DNA of 64,000 nucleotides from NCBI GenBank assembly GCA_023362775.1, contig JALMGJ010000008.1:36506501-36570500 (forward strand), written 5' to 3'. This document shows, piece by piece, positions 60,515 through 64,000 of this stretch. How positions within the stretch are numbered: the stretch's first letter is position 1; the number at the start of each line of letters is the position of its first letter. The DNA is from Charina bottae (Eukaryota > Chordata > Lepidosauria > Squamata > Charinaidae). The notes under the pieces were generated by a model, which was given only the letters and a program-made list of their open reading frames with translations, did no database searches and was not told where the DNA came from. Both the position numbers and the translations under genes were made by a program.

Positions 60515-62667
60515 GAAGCTGGGGTTGGGAAGCCTGTTGCTCTCCATATGTCCTAGATTAGAATTCTGGGTTTTTGTCCTATACCCACTGTTAGGACAAC
60601 CTTCACACCTCTGGAAGTGCCACTCAGGACACAAGGAATATATATAAGTCCATCTATATGTTCCCTCACCTGATCACAGATCAACAGACTATCCAATTAT
60701 TTCTAATGCATATACTTAAAGAAAAATAATTTTTCCTTGCCTGACTAGTAATCCAATCTCTCACAGTAAGTTCCTTCAAAACGTCTCTTGCTTCTTGCAG
60801 ATCCACTGGGATATAATAGTCTGTCAACACAGTAGATCTAGGAGGAAAAAGTATCCTTGTAATATTTTCTAGGGAAAGCCCAAAAGCTCTACCACATGTT
60901 TCTCAATGGTTTATATCACTGGTGATAGCAATAAGTAATTTTAGACTCTTCCCAGCTCTTGGGCTTCAGATCTTTCAAAGAGAAAGTTGACTTAACAGGA
61001 TTTGTAGCTGTCCTTCAAAGAAACCACTGGTATTTTATTTACTTACTTACTTAAGCACAGAACCAGAGAAAAGCTGAAATAAGAACATAGGCAGGAAGGA
61101 CAAGCAATTTATTTTATCCCTTTTTATGTAGCTTTGGAGGTGACGGGGTGTTTGTCAACCCAGAACACCAGAAAAAGGAAACAGATCATCTATACAGCAT
61201 CTTCCATCAAAATGGATACCCACACAACTTTATCAAAAAGTGCCTGACTACCAAAACCACTACAACACAACCAACAGAAGCTATGAAAAGGATAACGCTG
61301 CCACATATCAGAAACATCTCAGAAACGACCAACAGACTGTTACAACCACATGGCATCACCGTAGCACATAAACCAACCAAAACCCTTCAGAACATCTTAA
61401 GTAACCCAAAAGACCCAGTAGCCCAAGAAGAAAAAACAGGAGTTATCTACAACATACAGTGTAAGGACTGTAGCAGCCACTATGTAGGACAGACGGGCAG
61501 AAGACTAGCAGAGCGCATCCACGAACACAAACTAGCAGTCAGAAGACACAATGAAAACTCCTTACTCTCACAACACATGGACAGACTCAACCATACTTTC
61601 AACTGGGAAACTGTGAGCATCTTAAACCAAGCCAAATCCAAAAACACTAGAGAATTCCTGGAAGCTTGGCACTCAGACAAAGCAGCCATCAACAGACACA
61701 TAGAGGTAAACAACATTTACATACCATTCATAAGAGACAATAGAAAAGCCAAAAGACCAGAAAACCTCCTTGCCAGCAATCAACACCCAGATATACAAAG
61801 ATTAACACCAAGATTAGAACCAGAGGAACAATCAAACAGCACAATATACCCCAATCAACTATTTACTCAGTCAATCAACCAAGCAGCAAACAACAGCCCA
61901 ATCAAGGAACTCCTAAGGGGAGAACAACACCTCCACCAACACAAGCAGGACAAGCCATGGGATATAAACAGAGAGCAAGTCCTGCTCCCTTTTCGCACTG
62001 AAGATGTTGCCTAGTCTGGCAATGAAACGTCTGCAAGAAAACAACAAGGCTCAGAGAGCACCAAGGACTCCACAGTTCAACCCTGAGTTACAAATATTCT
62101 CTTCAATTAGTGTTTGTCATTGTAAGACTCAGAGTAGCCCATAGCATGGCAGTGATTTTTGCTCCTTTTTTTCAGTATTTTGAGATGAACAAGTTTGAGG
62201 ACAACCAAAGGTTGTCTTCTAACTATCTGGCAGGATTATGGCTATGGAAGCAGTAGTAATGTGGAAATCCCTTAATAATCTCAGCCCAGGGCCTTCATCT
62301 TTAAAGGTAGTGGGACATCTTGTAAGGCATAATGATTTGAAGAATTTTGAATGGACTTACATCCAAGTCTTAATTCAGTCAGAGAGCTAACTGGGTAACT
62401 GGGCTACTAACTACTCTGCAACCCAACTGACCTTGCAAAGTGGCTGGGAAGATACAGTTGGACTGGAAACATTGTCCTGAGCAGATAGAAGAAAGGTGGT
62501 AAATGAATGCAACAAACAAACAATCCCTTCAGATGTTAAATTCACTTGGAATTGTCTCCCAAAGTCCCACCTGAGCAGCACTGCTGCATACAATGTATGC
62601 TACTCACCTTGGTTTTAAAAAGCTCGCTGTTAAACAAGGAGGTGAGGAAAAGATTGCTTCTATTTCC
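37183..62667 (-). CDS. HERC5/6-like: Gene A: HERC5/HERC6-like E3 ubiquitin ligase, 3' part with complete HECT domain (14 coding exons)
   Basis: Exons, minus strand: 62667-62608, 60837-60741, 59803-59614, 55911-55760, 55381-55265, 53510-53403, 49655-49485, 45573-45427, 43892-43726, 43567-43501, 42786-42716, 38403-38220, 37880-37778 and 37430-37183. They total 1882 coding bases and join in one frame to a TAG stop. The first four are the linker and the last seven or eight form the HECT domain: the N-lobe carries [16 protein letters not shown] and [10 protein letters not shown], and the C-lobe carries the catalytic Cys in [15 protein letters not shown] and the terminal NNNRGF. HECT ligases take ubiquitin (in HERC5, ISG15) from an E2 onto this Cys and pass it to substrates. 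The linker reads more like HERC5/6 than HERC3/4. Exons for the RCC1 half must lie right of the window. Thirteen of the 14 in-window exons end in a GT donor and one in a GC donor. Confidence 0.9.
37778..37880 (-). CDS. HERC5/6-like: Gene A exon '22' (HECT)
   Basis: Acceptor gcactgaag, donor GTAAGT; 103 bases, phase 0 to 1. It encodes [20 protein letters not shown], the HPT(I/V)..FWEVFHEL signature of the HECT C-lobe approach. Confidence 0.92.
38220..38403 (-). CDS. HERC5/6-like: Gene A exon '21' (HECT)
   Basis: Acceptor ttttttaaag, donor GTAAGT; 184 bases, phase 2 to 0. It encodes [29 protein letters not shown] and [16 protein letters not shown], all standard HECT elements. Confidence 0.95.
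38701..39690 (-). repeat. Possible LTR-type repeat with a 36-bp minisatellite
   Basis: 38870-39190 holds roughly nine imperfect 36-bp units around 'ggcaaggcaggactcgactg', giving a 12-residue periodic open frame. The flank to 39690 is rich in direct repeats ('taggtttcgatttc') and CCAAT motifs. It reads like an LTR or retroelement UTR starting TGTAAGAG on the minus strand; no target duplication found. Confidence 0.45.
39823..40204. mobile_element. TA-MITE
   Basis: Ends TAGGTAGTCCTTGACTTATG / GTCGAGCACTACCTG with flanking TA. Confidence 0.75.
40308..40871. mobile_element. TA-MITE, longer GC-rich variant
   Basis: Ends TAGGTAGTCTTTGGG / CAAGGACTACCTG. Its interior has extra GC-rich sequence and repeats of 'ggtgctgggga'. 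Confidence 0.7.
40985..41080. repeat. AT/ACAT simple repeat
   Basis: Mixed (AT)n, (CATA)n and (CA)n tracts; the Tc1 element inserted at a TA at its right end. Confidence 0.8.
41084..42565 (+). mobile_element. Tc1-like DNA transposon (recent, defective)
   Basis: TA on both sides, 199-bp terminal inverted repeats (41084-41282 and 42367-42565) that differ at only two positions, starting CAGTGGGGCGAAAAAGTA. The transposase frame (about 41452-42147) has the paired helix-turn-helix start, including [16 protein letters not shown], and the first catalytic Asp in VIWSDETK. The ancestral ATG is lost, a one-base deletion causes a stop at 42147, and the region coding the third catalytic residue is deleted. 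Confidence 0.95.
41452..42147 (+). pseudogene. Tc1 transposase (start lost, frameshifted)
   Basis: The frame begins at a GTG where related elements have ATG a few bases upstream. About 230 residues are readable, with DNA-binding N-terminus and the WSDE part of the DDE domain. The second Asp (HDND, near 42175) is out of frame. Confidence 0.9.
42716..42786 (-). CDS. HERC5/6-like: Gene A exon '20' (HECT)
   Basis: Acceptor tatttttcag, donor GTATGT; 71 bases, phase 0 to 2. It encodes [20 protein letters not shown]. The Tc1 transposon ends about 150 bp into the next intron. Confidence 0.88.
42940..43100. repeat. Diverged interspersed repeat
   Basis: 'gaaccataatggctggattc...cttagtgtgttgtgtgaa' resembles 54960-55090. 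Possibly an old hAT; family not recognised. Confidence 0.4.
43501..43567 (-). CDS. HERC5/6-like: Gene A exon '19' (HECT)
   Basis: Acceptor gttatcaag, donor GTGAGT; 67 bases, phase 2 to 0. It encodes [20 protein letters not shown], the SLQ.LLDYxxDDxEE.F block. Confidence 0.9.
43726..43892 (-). CDS. HERC5/6-like: Gene A exon '18' (HECT N-lobe)
   Basis: Acceptor gttcttgcag, donor GTAAGT; 167 bases, phase 0 to 2. It encodes [20 protein letters not shown] and [20 protein letters not shown], with the (F/L)GxxxGLxxxN and FPLAxxKKLL motifs. Confidence 0.95.
44400..45240 (-). mobile_element. L2-like LINE 3' part
   Basis: One of the better preserved copies: 174 open codons with [34 protein letters not shown] and [16 protein letters not shown], the L2 RT C-terminus, followed by 'gactctggacggtttacaat'. 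Confidence 0.8.
45427..45573 (-). CDS. HERC5/6-like: Gene A exon '17' (HECT N-lobe)
   Basis: Acceptor ttttggcag, donor GTAAGC; 147 bases, phase 0 to 0. It encodes [20 protein letters not shown] and then [15 protein letters not shown], the EFF...YGMF signature of the HECT N-lobe. Confidence 0.93.
46266..46526. mobile_element. hAT nonautonomous element, family 1 (GC-rich subtype), nested in L1
   Basis: CAGAGCTTTCCAAAG / CTTTCCAAACTG ends with the exact duplication GATTAAGG (46258-46265, 46527-46534). Confidence 0.92.
47407..47633 (+). mobile_element. tRNA-derived SINE, full length, nested in L1
   Basis: tRNA-like head 'ggtctaggggttaaggcaac', body 'ggctgggtgactttgggcc', tail 'taaaggcgggatagaag'. 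Confidence 0.8.
49048..49315. mobile_element. hAT nonautonomous element, family 1
   Basis: CATAGCTTTCCAAAG start and AGTTTGGAAAGCTCTG end; duplication is degraded (CTCAAGCT / CTGTAGCT). Interior has an inverted repeat around 'ccaccaatcagcg'. Confidence 0.82.
49485..49655 (-). CDS. HERC5/6-like: Gene A exon '16' (start of HECT region)
   Basis: Acceptor gcttctccag, donor GTGAGC; 171 bases, phase 0 to 0. It encodes [20 protein letters not shown], equivalent to the VRRxxLVxD start of HECT domains. Confidence 0.9.
50055..50654 (+). CDS. Open frame in gene A intron, probable retroelement remnant
   Basis: 199 codons; the credible part starts at Met 50194 ([20 protein letters not shown]). Acidic, Pro/Ser/Thr-rich, with an internal tandem duplication of 66 bp ([19 protein letters not shown] twice) and a basic end ([20 protein letters not shown]). 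The preceding codons are a CTTC microsatellite. The downstream sequence looks like an LTR. I do not recognise a host gene; the end of a Gypsy-type pol is possible. Confidence 0.35.
   Translation: MSRRVLHYSSACFFSCFLPSFLPSLPPSLCLFRKSVITSAFLSLRNKMDSVLVQPLPQDSSEESADELPLVKPQGTKPDEAPELSTAPEVDPAPQGSGELATTEATGEQTGDGGLSPPSSQRPTTEATGEQTGDGGLSPPSSQQPAGSHQTPSSPESPKGQRRRRVCIALKDRRRSARLAARELRRGNVESLQDSDDSP
50107..50142 (+). repeat. (CTTC)n/(CCCT)n microsatellite
   Basis: Run of ttcc and tccc units. Confidence 0.9.
50655..51035 (+). repeat. Possible LTR following the 50.1-kb open frame
   Basis: Pyrimidine-rich with repeated 'gacctggctttg' motifs and a 'gatacccgtgacag' end, a style seen in vertebrate Gypsy LTRs. 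No partner LTR in the window. Confidence 0.35.
51050..51635 (-). mobile_element. tRNA-derived SINE with internal duplication, split by hAT
   Basis: Minus-strand copy. The 'ggtcacccagccggctttca' block occurs twice (about 51190 and 51290). The hAT element at 51370-51603 interrupts the tRNA head. Confidence 0.8.
51370..51603 (+). mobile_element. hAT nonautonomous element, family 1, nested in a SINE
   Basis: Exact duplication CCTTAACC (51362-51369, 51604-51611); the duplication belongs to the SINE head. Confidence 0.94.
52585..52900 (-). mobile_element. L2-like LINE 3' fragment
   Basis: 'gggactctgggcggtttaca' followed by decayed RT C-terminus. Confidence 0.6.
53156..53216. mobile_element. hAT family 2, truncated
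   Basis: Right half only: 'gaattctgggaattgaagtc' to 'ggttgagaaacactg'. Confidence 0.65.
53355..53392. repeat. (AAT)n microsatellite
   Basis: About 12 AAT units, starting about 10 bases inside the intron after gene A exon 15. Confidence 0.95.
53403..53510 (-). CDS. HERC5/6-like: Gene A exon '15' (linker)
   Basis: Acceptor acatgcag, donor GTAAAT; 108 bases, phase 0 to 0. It encodes [20 protein letters not shown], the FPFIFN.LSK block of HERC5/6. An AAT microsatellite starts just inside the following intron. Confidence 0.87.
54174..54370 (-). mobile_element. L2-like LINE 3' end with (TTTG)n
   Basis: TTTG/TTTA tract followed by 'gactctgggcggtttacaat'. Confidence 0.6.
55265..55381 (-). CDS. HERC5/6-like: Gene A exon '14' (linker)
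   Basis: Acceptor gtccctcaag, donor GTAAGT; 117 bases, phase 0 to 0. It encodes [20 protein letters not shown] followed by [16 protein letters not shown]. Confidence 0.82.
55430..55740 (-). mobile_element. L2-like LINE 3' fragment next to gene A exon 13
   Basis: 'gggactctgggcggcttaca' and RT C-terminal remnants; begins about 20 bases inside the intron. Confidence 0.65.
55760..55911 (-). CDS. HERC5/6-like: Gene A exon '13' (linker)
   Basis: Donor GTATGT; 152 bases, phase 1 to 0. It encodes [20 protein letters not shown] and ends [11 protein letters not shown]. Its acceptor is ctttcag, and the whole polypyrimidine tract is a CTTT microsatellite (see findings). Confidence 0.87.
55915..55979. 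repeat. (GAAA)16 microsatellite at a splice acceptor
   Basis: About 16 uninterrupted GAAA units, i.e. CTTT on the gene strand, directly upstream of the acceptor of gene A exon 13. Confidence 0.97.
56110..57000 (-). mobile_element. Old L2-like LINE fragment
   Basis: Contains the 3' end ('aatctgggtggtttataac') and decayed RT C-terminal sequence; strongly diverged. Confidence 0.5.
57192..57531 (+). mobile_element. Sauria-type tRNA SINE, full length
   Basis: A box tggctcagcgggta, B box ggttcgaatccc. Tail 'gagtcggacacgactgcac' shared with BovB ends, then 'aacctttacctttttt'. Confidence 0.9.
57780..58625 (+). mobile_element. CR1-like LINE, decayed
   Basis: Pieces such as 'cttcagcaaggcttttgaca' (FSKAFD box) and 'ggccccacttgaaatattgt' (GPxLKYC) of the CR1 RT. 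Confidence 0.6.
58630..58960 (+). mobile_element. L2-like LINE 3' fragment
   Basis: Encodes [20 protein letters not shown], the end of the L2 RT, then a decayed 3' end. Confidence 0.55.
58966..59223 (+). mobile_element. hAT nonautonomous element, family 1
   Basis: Complete ends; duplication ATCTAGAC / ATCTAAAG (two mismatches). It appears to sit between L2 and CR1 fragments. Confidence 0.85.
59290..59490 (+). mobile_element. CR1/L3-like LINE 3' end
   Basis: 'gtggaatatgttgcctcatg' and 'ggctggatagccatcttggg', the last RT codons of CR1-type LINEs. Confidence 0.55.
59614..59803 (-). CDS. HERC5/6-like: Gene A exon '12' (linker)
   Basis: Acceptor tttaaaacag, donor GTGAGT; 190 bases, phase 0 to 1. 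It encodes [20 protein letters not shown], matching the SPHQEAL...LLPECP block of HERC5/6, then a helical segment ending SKRSSNIL. Confidence 0.9.
59890..60450 (+). mobile_element. L2-like LINE 3' end with (ATCT)n
   Basis: 'gagcaggccttctctgttgt' RT end, then AT-rich 3' end and the ATCT microsatellite (60455-60514). Confidence 0.55.
60455..60514. repeat. (ATCT)15 microsatellite
   Basis: About 15 uninterrupted ATCT units. Confidence 0.97.
60741..60837 (-). CDS. HERC5/6-like: Gene A exon '11' (linker; GC donor)
   Basis: Acceptor ttcctcctag; 97 bases, phase 2 to 0. It encodes [20 protein letters not shown] and then [12 protein letters not shown], very like the HERC5 linker. The exon ends CAG followed by gcaagg, so the intron appears to begin with GC, not GT. 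No in-frame GT donor is nearby. Confidence 0.82.
61137..62105 (+). mobile_element. Penelope-like element, 3' part with GIY-YIG endonuclease
   Basis: Open frame 61148-62014 (288 codons) includes [36 protein letters not shown] and [15 protein letters not shown], a GIY-YIG nuclease of Penelope-like retroelements. The reverse transcriptase part is missing. The 3' end 'caatgaaacgtctgcaag' to 'ggactccacagttcaaccct' matches the arms at 22634-23019. Confidence 0.9.
62608..62667 (-). CDS. HERC5/6-like: Gene A exon '10' (linker, [11 protein letters not shown] motif)
   Basis: Acceptor ttttggtag, donor GTGAGT; 60 bases, phase 2 to 2. It encodes [19 protein letters not shown] and is the counterpart of gene B exon 10. 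Exon numbers for gene A are by analogy with gene B. Confidence 0.88.
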
Positions 62668-62837
62668 CTACCAAAAACATAAAAAGAAAAGCAATTAATA
62701 AAACAATAGCATACCAGCCCAGCTTTATGCATGTTGGACTAGTCAGATTTTTTTCTTGATTCATACACTCTAAAAAAATTTACAGATATAATCATAATTT
62801 TCAAAATTAATACCGGAGATAATAAAAATAGGATATA

Positions 62838-63239
62838 CAGATAGTCCTCACTTAATGACCATTTGTTTAGTGATGGTTCAGACTTACAACGGTGCTGAAA
62901 GAACCAACTTACAACCGGTACTCACACTTATGACCGTCACAGCGGCCACGTGATCACGATTTGGGCGCTTGGCACATGGTTCGCATTTATGACCATCACA
63001 GCATCCCGTGGTCACATGATCACCATTTTCAACCTTCCCGGCCAGCTTCTGGCAAGGAAAATCAATGGGGAACGGTGTGATTCGCTTAATGACCATGTGG
63101 TTTGCTTAACGACTGCGGTGATTCGCTTAATGACTGCCACAAAAACGGTTGTAAAATTGGAACAGGTTTGCTTAATGACCGCTTCACTTAGCAACTAAAA
63201 TTCCAGTCTCAATTGTGGTTGTTAAGTGAGGACTACCTG
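62838..63239. mobile_element. TA-MITE, complete
   Basis: TIRs CAGATAGTCCTCACTTAATG / GAGGACTACCTG, TA on both sides. Confidence 0.85.
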
Positions 63240-63566
63240 TACGGTGACCATTGCAATATTATGCTTGCTTGGAAATAACTCCAACCGTGTTCAACATGAT
63301 TTAAATCACGTACTTTAGTTTACAGTCTGAATAAAGCATGAATCAGATAATATAAACAACAGTTCATCAACATCCATGTAAATCTTGACAGAGTTTACTT
63401 TCCACATACATCCACGTACACGTCTCACATCCTATGCTTTTTTCCTTCCTTTTGGATAATACACTTTAAGGTTAACTATTATGTCAGAAATAGTCAATTA
63501 TATCATACTTTGGCACTGAATGAAGTGCCACAATTGACAGGGAGCAAAATTGTATGCAGCGATTGT

Positions 63567-63690
63567 AGAGAACCACTGCCTTCCAGATGTTGCTGAACTT
63601 CAATTTCAAACAGCTCTTGATAGGGCCAATGGTGAGAAATGCTGGAAACTAGGATTCAACAACATCTGGAGAGCTACAGGTTCCCTGTAA
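63567..63690. mobile_element. Possible hAT-type short repeat
   Basis: 'cactgccttccagatgttgc' and 'caacatctggagagctacag' form an imperfect inverted pair, as in common reptile short hAT elements. Duplication not resolved. Confidence 0.4.
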
Positions 63691-63769
63691 TAGAATGACT
63701 TTTGATGTACATTTAAAAATAGCATTAGTCTTTGTATGGGAAACCTGCACAGTGCATAACACCTTAGTC

Positions 63770-64000
63770 CAGAGCTTTCCAAACTGTGTGTCAGGACATG
63801 TTGGTGTGTCGGCTGCAGTGTCTGGGCGTGTCACGGCTGCTGCTGCCTCCAAGCCCTGCCAGGATTCCGCGCAGGTCCTAGTGCTTGCCTTGTGCCTTGC
63901 TGCCTCCAAACCTGCCCTGCCAGGATTCCATGCAGGTCCTAGTGCCTGCCTTGTGCTCTGCTGCCTCCAAACCTGCCCTGCCAGGATTCCACGCAGGTCC
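63770..64000 (+). mobile_element. hAT nonautonomous element, family 1, cut by window edge
   Basis: Starts CAGAGCTTTCCAAACTG; the interior repeats 'ctgccaggattccacgcagg' three times. Confidence 0.88.

Overview
The window is nuclear DNA from a vertebrate, almost certainly a squamate reptile (lizard or snake). The evidence is intron-split genes with GT-AG boundaries, BovB/RTE LINEs, tRNA SINEs of the Sauria type, CR1/L2 LINEs, Penelope-like elements, several hAT families and a Tf1/sushi-type LTR retrotransposon. I see no bacterial genes, CRISPR array or functional RNA gene. All calls come from reading the sequence and from recalled family features; no database search was run.

The genes. Two related genes lie head-to-tail on the minus strand. 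Both encode HERC-type E3 ubiquitin ligases (RCC1-like repeats followed by a HECT domain), closest in my judgement to the interferon-induced HERC5/HERC6 pair. The upstream gene, A, enters from the right edge. Its last 14 in-window coding exons run from 62667 to a stop at 37183, include the HECT domain, and keep one reading frame throughout. The downstream gene, B, starts at about 24226 in a CpG-rich promoter. Its first 12 coding exons run to 895, and its HECT half lies beyond the left edge. A perfect interferon-stimulated response element core sits about 140 bp upstream of the gene B start codon.

The intergenic part (24.2-37.2 kb). It holds a Sauria-type SINE, old L2-like LINE sequence, a second BovB copy cut by a hAT element, and a complete LTR retrotransposon (30856-36282). 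That element has a 5-bp target duplication, about 2% LTR divergence, a chromodomain at the end of pol, and a 13-nt primer-binding site complementary to its own LTR.

The introns. They carry most of the remaining repeats. These include a full-length BovB with a 12-bp target duplication (1878-5099), a Tc1 transposon with almost identical 199-bp inverted repeats (41084-42565), and an internally shortened L1-like element with a 16-bp target duplication (45745-47781). There are also nine copies, six with exact 8-bp target duplications, of a hAT family with CAGAGCTTTCCAAA ends, and seven full or partial copies of a TA-flanked MITE. Two Penelope-type fold-back insertions and several microsatellites complete the list. 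One microsatellite forms the polypyrimidine tract of a gene A splice acceptor.
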